Shown here one piece after another: positions 48,195 to 59,477 of a stretch of 64,000 bases of DNA; the first letter of the stretch is position 1; the number at the start of each line of letters is the position of its first letter. Source of the DNA: Novakomyces olei (lineage: Eukaryota > Ascomycota > Novakomycetes > Novakomycetales > Novakomycetaceae). A model generated the notes under the pieces. The model saw only the letters and a list, made by a program, of their open reading frames with translations. It was not told the origin of the DNA and made no database searches. Where the stretch lies: contig JADEYG010000002.1 in assembly GCA_016906335.1 (NCBI GenBank), positions 1,544,001 through 1,608,000 of the forward strand, given 5' to 3'. Both the position numbers and the translations under genes were made by a program.

Positions 48195-51100
48195 ATGCGC
48201 AGGTTTCAAGGCAGCAAATGGCGCAATCAAATATTCACGACACTCCCTCGAGACGTAAGCTTTTGTCTTTGAGGCTTTACTAATTTTTGCTCAGCAATGG
48301 TATGAAGAACTCGGGCCAATCTCCATAAATGGCGGAGGAGACGGAAGCAGTTCCGTAGCTACAACTCACAAAGAGATCATTGTGGCGAGCGGACAGCACC
48401 TGAAGTTTGTGCCTCTTTGCACGCCTGGAAAAATTGGGCATGAGGCTCCCCGTGTGTCTTTTCCCGAGCCCATAAACGATGTTGCAACCTCTTTACTGGG
48501 CACAGGAACTGGTGCTGCCTTGACTCCTGAAGCTGTATGTCGCAAGTCTTTAATCAATTCTTGAAACTGGAATAATATGTAAATTGGAAAATATAACAAT
48601 TGGAAGCTATAAAAATTGGAAAATATAAAAATTGGAAAATTATAGCTAATTGCGCTATTAGTTACACGTCCTGTCCATCAAAGATGATGGCAGTCTCGAA
48701 GCTGTGGATGGCCGTCGCATTCAAGTAGACGGTGCTAAATCATGCTCGTTCCATCCACACATTCGCGGATTAGCCGCAGTTACTTGTGCACGAGCAGTGA
48801 GGCTTGTAGACACCGAGGCTGCTTCTGTCTTGCGAACAATAGACGACGAAAGGGATATTTTGGACTCGAGTTTTTCCAAAAACGGCCAATCTCTATGGAC
48901 TGCTACCCGTGATGGCAGTGTCAGCCAGTATGATTTACGGAGCAAAGACAGTGTCGTTTCCACTCTAAAACTGCAGTCTAATCGCATCATTGTTGATGCA
49001 ACTGGTCCAAAATTACTTGTATCGCACGTGTCTAAAATGCGGGACCGTATTGTAAATGTGTATGATGAGCAAGAGATTTCCGCTCCAGTCATATCCGCAA
49101 CGTACCAGAGTACGTCTAGTCGACCACTGGTGCCTGTTACTGATACGGAACGGGGAATATCGTACTTGTATGATAAGGCTGGCAATATTCTACGCTGGAT
49201 TGATCAAGGCGATAAACTGTCTTGTGGTAAGTCGAAAATGAATTTTCGTGCTCGTTTAATCTGCTTTGTTCTAATATATGCGCAGGAGTTGCTGATCTGC
49301 CAAGTACGCAAGTGTCTGGAGTTACCCTGAGCCCGATTCGTACACTGGACCTAATGTCGGCGGAAATAAATCGGCTTTTAATAGCCGATGAGGGCAATGT
49401 ATCTACGATTAGCGTTAAAGTTCCCAGGAGATCGTACTCTGATTTTCATGCCGATTTATATCCTGATATTTTAGACACTAACCATTTTGTCTCCTGGGAG
49501 CAATGGTCAAATCAGCCTTCCTACGATCCAGTTAAAGTCAAAGTGACTCCATCCACTGTCGCAGGCTTTGGGCTTAATACTACAGAGGCAGTTGCACCTG
49601 CAAAGGGTTACGACCAGAGCGATAATCGGGCTGATACAGAGCCTAAAGCATCGCAATCAGACGCAATAGCAGACGGAAGAAAACCGGTAGAAACAAAAAA
49701 GGTTGTTCAAGAAAAAGAATCTGTACAAGAAAACGAATCTGTTCAAAGGAAGCATCTTAAAGCTCAGAAAGATCAACCTCAGGCTCCAGCTAGCAAGAGC
49801 TCAGTAACTGAAGACAAATCATCCAAACCTGGATCAAAAGCAATTAAAAAGGAAAATTCAGACTGGTCAAGAAAATATCTTGCCGGCCGATTACTCCATC
49901 CAAGTACATTTTTCGTGTCTTTGTCAGACGTGGATCTTGGCCGGAGCTCCGGTAAACGGATGATAGACGCCACTAGCAAGTTCTTGGCTTTCCCTATACG
50001 TGGCGGAGGACGGGTTGTAGTACATCCGCTAGACAAACCAGGACGAATGCCCAGCGTTCTCAATGGCCTGGAGAACGGCTCTTTACTCGCTGATTTCGAA
50101 CTTGACCCGTTCAACCCTGGCCGTATTGCTTGCATTTCCAGCAATGGCGTAATTCGGGTCTATGATTATTCAGGCAAGGAAGCTGCAAATGAGCCTTTAA
50201 TTATTCATGAAGGTAACTTTCGGTAAGAGTATACAATGCTAATCAAGGTGTAGGGAAGAGTATAGAGAGTGCTGTTGATTTGCACTGGAATCCAGTCGCA
50301 AGCGATATTTTTGCTGTATCTTCCGACTCTTCGAATATAAAAAATATTTCCATATTTTCATTACTGTCTGAAGAGATTGTGTTACAAATCCCGATAGAGT
50401 CAAAGGGGGCATGTGTTTGCTTTTATTTTCTTTTATTCAATTTCGTCTGCTTTAAATCCAGTCTATACTGTATCAAATCTTTATTTTTGTTTTTTAATTT
50501 GTATTCAACTTTCTAATTCTTTACAGATTTTTGGTTCGTCTTGGAGTCCGGATGGGTACCGTGTCGCCGTTGCTGCAAAAGATCCCAAGATTGTGATTGT
50601 GGATTTGAGCATTCCCGCAAAGATAAGTCGCTTTGAGATAAAGATTTCTCAGAAATCGACTCGGCCATTCAAAATCTGCTGGTTGACTTCAGATTTAATA
50701 TTATGGACCGGATTTGGTCCGGCTTCCATACGACAAATGGCGATTTACCGGACTGCTCAAGGCACGGGCGAGATGATATACTCGAGCCAGATCGACCAAT
50801 CGTCCTCGAACATATTTTCTCATTTTGATGCTGACACCAGCATAATCTATCTTTCATCAAGAGGGTGAGACTGAACCTTTTTGTCCATACGTTCCTTATA
50901 TATATTTATTTTTTGGCTTCCGTTCTAATTTGGCAGTGAGCGCTCAATTTTGGCGTATCAATTGGTGATTAAAGATAATGGGGACGTTTCAGTAATCAAA
51001 TTGCCATCATTTACTGGAGGCACAAGCGCTATTGATGGAGTCTGTTTCCTTCCAAAATTCGTTGTGGACACGCCAAAAGTTGAGGTTGCACGAGCGCTTA

Positions 51101-51693
51101 TACTGGAGAGCGACAGAATTGAAGTGATAGGGTTCTATATTCCAAGGAAAAGGGTGAGGGCAAGCAGTGTGATGAACGAGCTAATTCTTGTACTAGGTCG
51201 AGTTTTTCCAGGACGATATATATCCGCCCACTATTAATACCGAGAAACCAGCACTGTCGGCGATCGAATGGCTAAATAAGGAACCGGCTTCCCTAGAGAC
51301 GTTAGATCTAAGGCCGGAGAATATGCAAAAATGTAAATCAAAAGTTTTTTTTACCTTGAATAGTCTAATTTTGTTTAATTTAATTTATTTTAATTTAATT
51401 TAATTTATTTAGTTTTATCTAAATTTAATTAATTTATACTTTTAATTTGTTGGAGAAACCAATACTCACTGGCTATAGTATCAGAGGCCCCCGCTGAGGA
51501 AAATACAAAGCACTACGGAACTGTTTCAGAAGAGACGGCAGTGTTTCAAAAACGTGAAGAGGATGCAACTTCTCGAGAAAAGTCTATTCAAGACATGCTG
51601 CAAAAAGCCAGTCTAGGCCAGGACGACTTAGAGGTCTACAGCAAAGGCGACCGGGAGCAATCAGATTATGACGATAGTGATTGGGGCGATTAG
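48195..51693 (+). CDS. CORO7: tandem coronin (coronin-7 / POD-1 type)
   Basis: WD40 protein linked to actin, Arp2/3 and Golgi-endosome traffic in animals and amoebae. Nine exons are in phase: 48195-48254, 48295-48534, 48662-49226, 49286-50212, 50254-50414, 50527-50864, 50937-51153, 51197-51332 and 51479-51693, giving about 952 residues. Unit 1 opens FQGSKWRNQIF, matching the coronin FxxSKxR signature, and ends PRRSYSDFHADLYPDILDT. A Lys/Glu-rich linker follows. Unit 2 has LAFPIRGGGRVVVHPLDKPG, IFGSSWSPDGYRVAVAAKD, WLTSDLILWTGFGPASIRQ, SIIYLSSRGERSILAYQL and FFQDDIYPPT. The acidic end DYDDSDWGD resembles the Arp2/3-contacting tail of coronin-7. No coiled coil is seen. Unit 1 is more diverged. 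One donor (GTTTGC, exon 5) is unusual. Confidence 0.88.
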
Positions 51694-51775
51694 AAAAGTC
51701 GACAGAAGCCAAAGTCGACAGAAGCCAAAGTCGACACAGAGGCCGATCAGATAGTATAGTCGAGTAGTTGTGTAG

Positions 51776-51858
51776 TAAATATAAATATAAATATAAATAT
51801 AAATATAAATATAAATATAAATATAAATATAAATATAAATATAAATATAAATATAAAT
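51776..51858. repeat. (ATATAA)n hexanucleotide repeat
   Basis: About fourteen perfect copies fill the 171-bp spacer between the coronin stop and TRS120. They end two bases before an upstream ATG, so they would form most of the TRS120 5' UTR or core promoter. Confidence 0.95.
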
Positions 51859-51864
51859 CGATGG

Positions 51865-52972
51865 ATGCATGACGAGTCTGGGCAGATGCTCAACGGCGTC
51901 GCCAATGAAGGCGAGCGCGATAGCCATATTGGCCTTTCGCGTGAGCTGCGGTACACGTCAATGGCGTGTCCGCGGTGCCTCGTAACTGTACTGCCGACTC
52001 TGCCGGTGGAAGCGTCCAAGTTTGAAGAGTACTTTAGCGGTATTGACAAGCACAGTCTTGTGCGCCTGGGCGATATAACGCCAGACCGGTCAGAGCAGGG
52101 CAATGTCTTTAGCCCTCTCGGGTTCCCTCAGGGCCAATTGCAGTGGAATATGGTGCGGACGATTGACGCTGAGCTGGAGGCGATGGGCGATCTCTGCTTG
52201 GCGTACAGAACATTTGCCATAATCGCAGTAGTGGACGGCACTCGGCCGTTTACCCGCACAGAGATCGCAGACGGCCTCGCTGAGCTGCACAGACTGGTGC
52301 CGCAGGCGGTTATGTCTACGTGCGTCATCTTTGGGTGTACAGACAGGGCTTACGAGGATATAGGCGTCCTTTCCGACGTGGATGACGACAAGGCAGCGCT
52401 GGCTCTGCGCGCTGCCCTGTGCGACTATAGCTCACAGTTTCTCGTACGGCTCACTGCTATTATGGAGGAGATTCAGAGCAAACAGACGATGGAGACGCCC
52501 TACACGAAGACTATCGACGACGACGATGACGTCGTTGAGCAGGAGCTAGACAGCCATTTTCCCAGTACACGGGAGTATTCCTCCTCCTCCTCCTCTTTCT
52601 CTCCCTCCACGGCAAAGCCCAAGGCATCTGGGGCAAAGGCCAGGCGGCACCACGCACACAAGCAGTCGCTGTTCAGCGTCCTGGGCACAACTGAGCGCAG
52701 TAAAATGGGGTCTATGGCTCGGAAAAGCAAGTGCATTGGCGACCTGTACCTCTTGTCCGGCCGACTAACTGACGCCCTGAAGCTGTTTACAGAGGCCGCT
52801 ACTGTATCCAAATCGTGCAACGATCATCTATGGTGCGCCCTCGCCCTCGAAGGGATCCTCACTACAATGTTTTTGATGACGTACCTCCGCACGTCAAACG
52901 ATTACCCGCCGGGACTGCTGGAGCTGCACAGCCGCTTTGAGCAAAGGTCAGAGAGTTTGGCTCAGGAAGCGC

Positions 52973-53003
<31 letters not shown>

Positions 53004-56000
53004 GCAACAAGCAGCAGCTCAATTGAAAAGCAGCTCGAGTGTTCTGCTCTGGGACTATATAGACGACATTGAGGAGCAAGTACACACTCTTTACCTGAAA
53101 TCACGTAACCTGAAAGCCGATACGGTACCGCTACTGCACTATGTGCTGAGCAATTTGAGGTACGCGGCACTGCTGGCCACGCGTATGAGGCTGGGAGGCG
53201 ACGAGACGCGGGTGGCAGAGGCGGTAGTGCTGTGCAGGTACGAGGCGGGCAGTACAGCTGACCATTTCCTGCTCGGGTCCTGCCGTGTCCGGGAAATCTG
53301 TAGCAGAGCCAAGATGTTCCGCTTGTCCTCAATGCCCTTTGAAACGCAGTGTTCGATTGAAGGCTTTATCGTGTCCATTTACGCCTTTTGTGAAATGTAC
53401 AGATCAATGGCGTTTCATGTAAGGAACCTTATTCACCTCACCGATCCCGTATGCGTTCGGGTCCAGGTGCAAAACGCTTCAGAACTTGGGCTGCACCCGG
53501 CTACTGCCTTTGGCAACTCGCCGAGTCCCTTTGCTACAGAGAATCGGCAGCTGTTTAGTCTGCTATACAAAGCAATACGATCCATGGACAAGCAGCCTGG
53601 GGCATCGGCGGCTCAGCGTGGAGGGTTTAGTACAGGGTTTAGTACAGGGTTTAGTACAGGGTTTAGTACAGCGTTTAGTACAGGCAAAGCAGAGGGCTGG
53701 ATGAGTTTAAAAAAGATCCTTATTCTTGAATGCATTTCCTTATTCGAGGCCGCTTCTTTTGTCTCGGCTGCTCTTGTCTTTACTGCTATGCTGCTCCAAT
53801 CGTGCTCACAAATTCTACATCGGCAGGAGCAAATAAACATTGCTGCCTCTGTGCCCAAACTGCTGCACAGAGCCCGGTCTGTAAGCCCTGTGGGACAGCC
53901 GCCGTCGTTTGAGTTTTGGTGTGACAGTCTTGTGTGCGGTATAGAGACAGCTGTGGCAGCTGGCGTCGTTGTCCCTCAACGAGTACACAGACGGCCTCAG
54001 TCTGCCGACCTCAGCGGACCTGCCAACGGGTCTGCGGATGCCCGTGGCAAAAGTGCCTTTGCTCTGCCGATTCCTGGCTTTTTCCACAATGTGCACAAGG
54101 CCAGTACCTTGCAAGCAGCTGACTCGGTAGTGTATGCCGTGTGCGGTGAGGCGTTGGATATTACTGTCACTATGCAGAACCCGTTCCCCTACGAGCTGGA
54201 CTGCCAGGGGATTACTCTGCTCACTGACCCAAATCCTCTGCCGCTCTCTGGCAAGTCTCTGCGGCTGGCGCCGGACCGCAGGCAGCAGCTGACCTTCAGC
54301 CTGGTGCCCACTGTTCCAGGCCCCTTGCGGGTCTATGGCTGCCGAATGTCTGTGGACGGGTCAGCGCCCAAGGAGTTTGCTGTGGCAAAGGGAAGGCAGC
54401 TAGAAATTGCTGCTGAATGCCTTGTTTTACCACCTCAGCCGTACCTGCACTTTTATTGTAAACCTGCAGCTTTGAACTTACGGTACGGGGAGAAGCAGCG
54501 TGTACAGCTGCACCTCGACAACGTGTCTGATATTGCAGTTGACGCTTTGCAAATCAGTTTCCAGGCAAGCGGGTCTGCTACTGACGAAACGCTCAGTGGG
54601 AGTATTGCCATTGCCAGTAGCACACGGCAGTACCCGTCCGAGGCAGACGCGTTCTTTAGCGAAAGCCTGGACGCCGATCAGCCTGCTCTGCGTCTCGTCG
54701 ACAGCAGCTTTGCCTGCAAGTATGAGCCCGGCTTGATTCCTGCCTCGAGTGCAATTTGCCTTGAGGCTGAAGTATTTGGCCGGCCGGGCCTGGAGGCGCT
54801 GCTTCTCAATGTCCATTATGGCCGAGGCAGTGAGGGCGGGGCTGGCACAGAGTGGCAACGGTCTACCTTGTTCCGTCTGCCTGTAAACTCTCTGCCTGTT
54901 CCTCACATAGTCGGCATCAATGTCGCTTCAGAGTTTGGTACCCTCGACGAATCGTCAACTGCTCAGTGGGCAGTGGCAGAAATTCAAATAATGAACTCGG
55001 AATCTACAGCCTTCACGGTGACCCTCCAACCGGACGGGAAGCCGTTTACTACAAACACTGAACCCAATACTCTATCAATGTATGCCTTTTTATTTTTTAT
55101 TTGCTCGCTTATTAAATCTGCTCGTATATTTTGATTTACTTGTTTCACAAAAGAATCACGATTTCGGGTTTATGTTTATTTAAATTAAGAGTGCATGCTC
55201 TATTCTATTTATTTGTTTATCCGGTTGTTACGCTTCTCCTGTTTTACGTCTCCTGTTTTACGTCTCCTGTTTTACGTCTCCTGTTTTACGTCTCCTGTTT
55301 TACGTCTCCTGTTTTACGTCTCCTGTTTTACGTCTCCTGTTTTACGTCTCCTGTTTTACATTTCATGTCTTACATTTCATGTTTCACGTGTTTTACACTT
55401 CATTTTAGATTCAGCATTCAATGTTTAATATTACTGTTCTTTTGTTTGTCAATTCTTATTGGGTCAATAATCAATCGCTTACAACTCAGGATGACTGTTC
55501 CCTTTCACAAGCTGCAAATACCAGATACGCAGCTTCGTGCATCTATTCCCAACTTATCTAAACGGCAATTTGTTGTTTCCTCACAGGGCCCCTTGTCGGC
55601 GGAAGAAGATGTGCAGATGCGTAGACTCTTTTGGGTAAAGTACTATTTGCTCCAAAAGCTGTCTTTCAAATGGTGCGACACTGAGGGTAGAGTGGGCGAT
55701 GTGAATATGCGATCGATAAGCCTTGATCAAAGCTCCGCTTTCCATTGCCTGGCAGCAAAAGCCAATGTTATAGTCGAAATGGTCGACACCGAAAGTAGTG
55801 AAAAGAGGCATTTGCCGATAGTAGATGATTACTGCCTGTTGCGCTTACATGTTTCCAACTTGTCAGATCAAGTTTTGAGTGGGAAAGTGAGCGTACGGTT
55901 CTTTACGGATTCCCATCTAGTAGTGCCGGAGGGCTCAATAAAGCCATCACGAAAGATATTGCTGGACGATTCCGAGGACAAGGTGTTTCATATACGGAGC

Positions 56001-56129
56001 AATGCGTCTCTAGAATTTCAAGTTCCCTTTGTTGTCATAGCGGCTGGGCGCTATTCGTATCGAGTCGATGTCGTTGATGATCGGCAGCAGCTCGTGATTT
56101 CCAAGATTTGCAAGTTTAGTGCATGCTAG
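51865..56129 (+). CDS. TRS120: TRAPP II subunit Trs120 (TRAPPC9)
   Basis: TRAPPII-specific subunit for Rab11/Ypt31 activation in late Golgi traffic. Exons 51865-55079 and 55490-56129 give about 1284 residues, close to yeast Trs120. The N-terminus has RTFAIIAVVDGTRPF and RLTAIMEEIQ, and SKCIGDLYLLSGRLTDALKL follows. The middle includes LWDYIDDIEEQVHTLYLKSR and SLKKILILECISLFEAA. The C-terminal half is beta-rich, with GEALDITVTMQNPFPYELDC. Coding repeats are a CAA run (Gln tract, about 52974-53010) and five 12-bp units at 53627-53686 read as GFST repeats. The 410-nt intron is a minisatellite. An overlapping three-codon upstream ORF (51861-51872) contains the main ATG. Confidence 0.9.
53627..53686 (+). 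repeat. 12-bp coding minisatellite GGGTTTAGTACA
   Basis: Five in-frame copies encode Gly-Phe-Ser-Thr repeats in a presumed loop of Trs120. The unit contains GGGTTTAG. Confidence 0.9.
55233..55370. repeat. 14-bp minisatellite TCTCCTGTTTTACG in TRS120 intron
   Basis: About nine nearly perfect copies lie inside the 410-nt intron at 55080-55489. TTACATTTCATGTC variants follow at the right edge. Confidence 0.95.
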
Positions 56130-56543
56130 ACTAGAAATGGCAGAAATTGGAAGAATACCAGGGCAAAAAGAGCGGTTACGAAAGTACACTCAAAATTAAG
56201 TTTGTTTCAATGGAAAAGGTCACGCTTTGTGGGTGATGTTCTCCCCTATTATGTCATAAGTACGTATGTAGTCTCGTTACCTCTGTATGAGCTAATTCTC
56301 AACTAGTGCACCGTTCCTGCAGTCATATTCTTCCTTGACAAATGTACATGAAATTTGCGAAGTTTCTCTGCTAAAGTGAGACATTGCTGCGCCCTGCACC
56401 CAAACTTGTCCAAGAACTTTTTGGTGTTGGGCCGCGTATATAATGGCCGTTGTCACGAACAATTGGTCTATAGCCAGACTGACCCTCGCCAGACAGAGAG
56501 ACAGTTTGCATAGACTCTCCTTCTATCGACTATCAGAGACGAT
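56130..56543. other. upstream region of secreted-protein gene, with TATA box
   Basis: A clear TATATAA at 56437-56443 lies about 100 bp before the start codon, unusual in this window, where most upstream regions lack one. It suggests a strongly regulated promoter. An ATG at 56443 overlaps the TATA box and is probably not transcribed. Confidence 0.55.
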
Positions 56544-57664
56544 ATGCTACTGATCAACATCGTCAGTGCTGCTGGCCTCGTGGCTATCAGCCAGGCTCTG
56601 CCATTAGCTGTTAATGCCGAAAATAAAGAGACCTCAGTTTCAACTATGCCTGCACAAACATCTCCCCCGCTTATGGCAGCTGTAATCAGCCAAGATTCAG
56701 CTGATAAAGATGAGATGTTCAACCCAAATTCAACTATTTCCGAACAAATACTTGGCCCGGTTGAAACAGCTATAGTAACAAGCCAAGATTCAGCTGTTCA
56801 AGATGAGATGGCCAAGCCAAATTCGACTACTGCCGAACAAATTTATGGCCGGTTTCTGGAAGAAGAAGGTGACAAGAAATTGGAGAGCGCGAGATACGAT
56901 GGTAAGCTAAAATCTAGTTGAATAATAAAAAAAATATTCTGAGAAGTATCAATATCTTGTTAAGGGTGGATTGGCATTTGGTTCCGATATAAAAGAATTT
57001 CGTTTCCTTTTTGCCGCTAAATTGTTCACAAAAAAAGACTGGAGAAGTTGATAAAATTGTTGTGATGTCTTTCTAACCCTGATGCAGCTGTACTGAGTAT
57101 CAAAACGTCCAAAAATGGAACAGACGAGTCTACTTTGACCGTCATTGGAAACGTTTCTGAAGAGCCTTTCGTGGAAGTTTTCCCTGTTTCTTTTGATGGT
57201 ATGCTCCGGCCTGTTTCTGTCCTCTTTTTAGTCCTATCTCGACTATACATTTTTTCTTACCTTTCCATGCTTTTTGATTTTATTATACATAACTCTAATT
57301 GTGTGCAGACAAACCAAAACTAGGCCCATGCGATGCCGCTCAATCCGTTAGCCATCATAGTGAGGTAGATACTTCGTCAGACAACGAGATTTCTACAGGA
57401 CAAGATGATTTGAATGGGTTAGACAACGAGATTTCTACTGGACAAGATAATTTGAATGGGTCAATCCGTCGTGTCAAAAGACACGGTTCGTTCAGAATCC
57501 TTCAAATAAGAAGGATCTTGCAAAGGATGAAGGGGAAGCGTAGGCATTACTTCAAACCCAGCAGCCAGAGAAGCGATAGCTTTGAGTATCGTCCGGCTCA
57601 AAAACCCGCAAACGAGGGAAACAAGGGGGCTGCGGAGCCAATTAAAGGACCGTCTCGCCAGTAG
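56544..57664 (+). CDS. predicted secreted repeat protein with dibasic site and cationic C-terminal segment
   Basis: Family not recognised. Exons 56544-56901, 57088-57198 and 57309-57664 give 274 residues; introns of 186 and 110 nt both split after the first base of an Asp or Ala codon. The N-terminus MLLINIVSAAGLVAISQALP is a good signal peptide. Residues about 45-105 hold two copies of a 31-residue repeat (SQDSA..DEM..PNST..EQI.G; DNA at 56688 and 56781) with N-glycosylation sequons. Exon 3 starts acidic, with two 14-residue copies of DNEISTGQDNLNG (42-bp DNA units at 57380 and 57422). A kexin-type RRVKR site follows, then a strongly basic, amphipathic segment (SFRILQIRRILQRMKGKRR) and a polar tail. 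This layout resembles Kex2-processed repeat proteins or a prepropeptide. Function is unknown. Confidence 0.65.
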
Positions 57665-58650
57665 TTGTAATAGCTTTAAGCCTCTGTTTAATTGTCTGTT
57701 TTGCTCAGTCGCGTAAAGTCGGAGCGAGATACTCGATCAATTACTCTAATCTTTTCTCGTTTAATCTTATACAACTCTTCTATACACTGTTGTCTTTGCA
57801 ATACACAAATATCTGACATTGCTCATGAATTGGTAATTCAAAAGTTTGGATAAGGAAACAGCGTATTAGATCAAAACGATTAAAATAAACTATCGTCAAA
57901 ATGGATACTAAATTTATTTCAGTTTGTTTCATCCTTGTTAGACGCGATTTGACGCTTTGGATTGTCTTAGCAAGCGTGTTCCTTGTCCCGGTCGCTGTGG
58001 TTGTGAAGTCTAACCTTATAAGCTTGCACAGAACTTTGTCCAGAATTATGGTAGTTTGTACAATCGTCCCACGCTAAATTGCTACCAAATTGATTGGTAT
58101 TGGAAACAAAAAAAGAAATGTCAGATCATACAGTTGAACAATCAACCCTCGACTACAACTGATTGGACAGACACATCATAAAATCTGTCCGTGACGTTGG
58201 GGTTGTGGGCTGCTGCCTAGTTATTATAACAGTTTAAAATCCACTCTATAATCCACTATATAATGCCCATTATATAATCCCAATTATATAATCCACCATG
58301 AATAATCTACCAATATGATCTGCCATATATAATCTGCCAAATAGTACCGAAGCTATAAGATAACGGCGTCTTGAAGCAGTGATGGTTTCAAAGCACTAAG
58401 ATTAATATTTAAACTACATAGAACTATGGGCGAATAGGTCCCTAACTTTTGTTCCCTTTTAATAGCATTTTCGATAAGAATCCCTTCAAGTTAGTGGTTT
58501 AAGTGGCTGCGAGGGGATAAATCGGGGATAGCCCAATGTTAGGTTATCATAACACGATATTGAGCTTAAGCCCTTTCATAGTGTAGTACAGTATGTATAA
58601 TCGACCAAGAATGAAAAGATTTTAAAATTCACATAATCAGCTGCGCCAGA
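57665..58650. other. intergenic, about 1 kb
   Basis: Holds one short open frame (57901-58077, listed separately). A decaying TATAATCCACTATATAATCC tandem repeat (period near 16-18) runs through 58235-58340. No RNA gene was recognised. Confidence 0.55.
57901..58077 (+). CDS. possible small membrane protein
   Basis: A 58-codon frame from ATG to TAA encodes MDTKFISVCFILVRRDLTL followed by WIVLASVFLVPVAVVVK, a plausible single membrane helix, and a short basic tail. There is no family match in memory and no visible splice context. It could be chance or an exon of a larger gene. Confidence 0.22.
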   Translation: MDTKFISVCFILVRRDLTLWIVLASVFLVPVAVVVKSNLISLHRTLSRIMVVCTIVPR

Positions 58651-59156
58651 ATGGTCAAGCTTGAAGAGGAGATCGACGATCAAGCGCCGATTATCGGTAA
58701 GCACTCGTTTGGCACAGCGGCTTATTCGAATAGTAGAAAACAGCGATGATTACGAGGATGCTTCGGATACAGCCAGCAGTATCTCGGACGTTGATAACGA
58801 TGAAGATATTGCTTTACCGCTAGAGGAGACCTTGTGGGATCGTATTGTGGCCCTGAGAGATATTGTTCCCGTCAAGCAGCGGACATCGTTCTTGCGCGCG
58901 TCTTCCACTACTTTTCGCACGGCCGCCCGGGTGGCTGGGTTCACGGGCCGCTCAGTATGGGCTCTTACCACGAGCCTGCTCTTGTTGGGATTCCCGCTGC
59001 TTATGGCCTTTGAGGACGAGCAGCGTCTAGTCGGTATGTTTTAATTCTGGAAAAATCCATAGTTACTCTAACTTTGCAGAAATGGAAAAGGACCTTAAAA
59101 TCCAGCAGGGCGCCAACGAGCTTTTGGCACCCGCCAGTCCTGCGAACGACAAGTAG
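58651..59156 (+). CDS. TOM22: mitochondrial import receptor subunit Tom22
   Basis: Central receptor of the TOM complex in the outer mitochondrial membrane. Exons 58651-58696, 58737-59033 and 59080-59156, with introns of 40 and 46 nt, give 139 residues. The cytosolic N-terminus is acidic (VKLEEEIDDQAPII, SDDYEDASDTASS, DVDNDEDIALPLEETLWDRI), as expected for presequence binding. PLEETLWDRIVALRDIVP matches the family. A single membrane helix (SVWALTTSLLLLGFPLLM) precedes EDEQRLVEMEKDLKIQQGA and a short inter-membrane-space tail. The typical Arg/Thr/Gly-rich stretch before the helix is present. A four-codon upstream ORF lies at 58611-58625. Confidence 0.9.
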
Positions 59157-59477
59157 TTTACTCGGTTTAAATTTATGATTTTAAAGATGCCAAGGTTTTA
59201 TGCCGTATTGCTTTATACTATATACTATATTGACTTTGTATTGGTTTTATGCCTATTGGTTTTATGCTGTGTTGTACACCCCGTACCCCGGTCTTCCAAT
59301 AACCCGAGCGAGCGACGGTACGATGCCTTCCGTTTCAAAATCAAGATCGTCCAGATTTACGTGTGTATATGTCCTCCACAGCAGTGTAGCATTCAAGCGG
59401 CTGTCAAGCCTCATTGATCTCGGCCCGAGCAAAATGGTGCTGGAAGCGTTAGCAAATGTAGATTGCAGGGGCCTTGA
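59157..59477. other. convergent 3' spacer TOM22 / SMP3
   Basis: No gene was found. The open frame here lacks features. Confidence 0.6.

Noticed and set aside
56776-56880. RXLR-dEER-like stretch (GRFLEEEGD) in the secreted protein
   Set aside because: The first motif lacks the final Arg, its position is too far from the signal peptide, and the genome is fungal, not oomycete.
58661-58736. longer TOM22 N-terminus reading through MKRRSTIKRRLSVSTR
   Set aside because: This is a translation of the 40-nt first intron in another frame; splicing from 58696 to 58737 restores the acidic N-terminus typical of Tom22.
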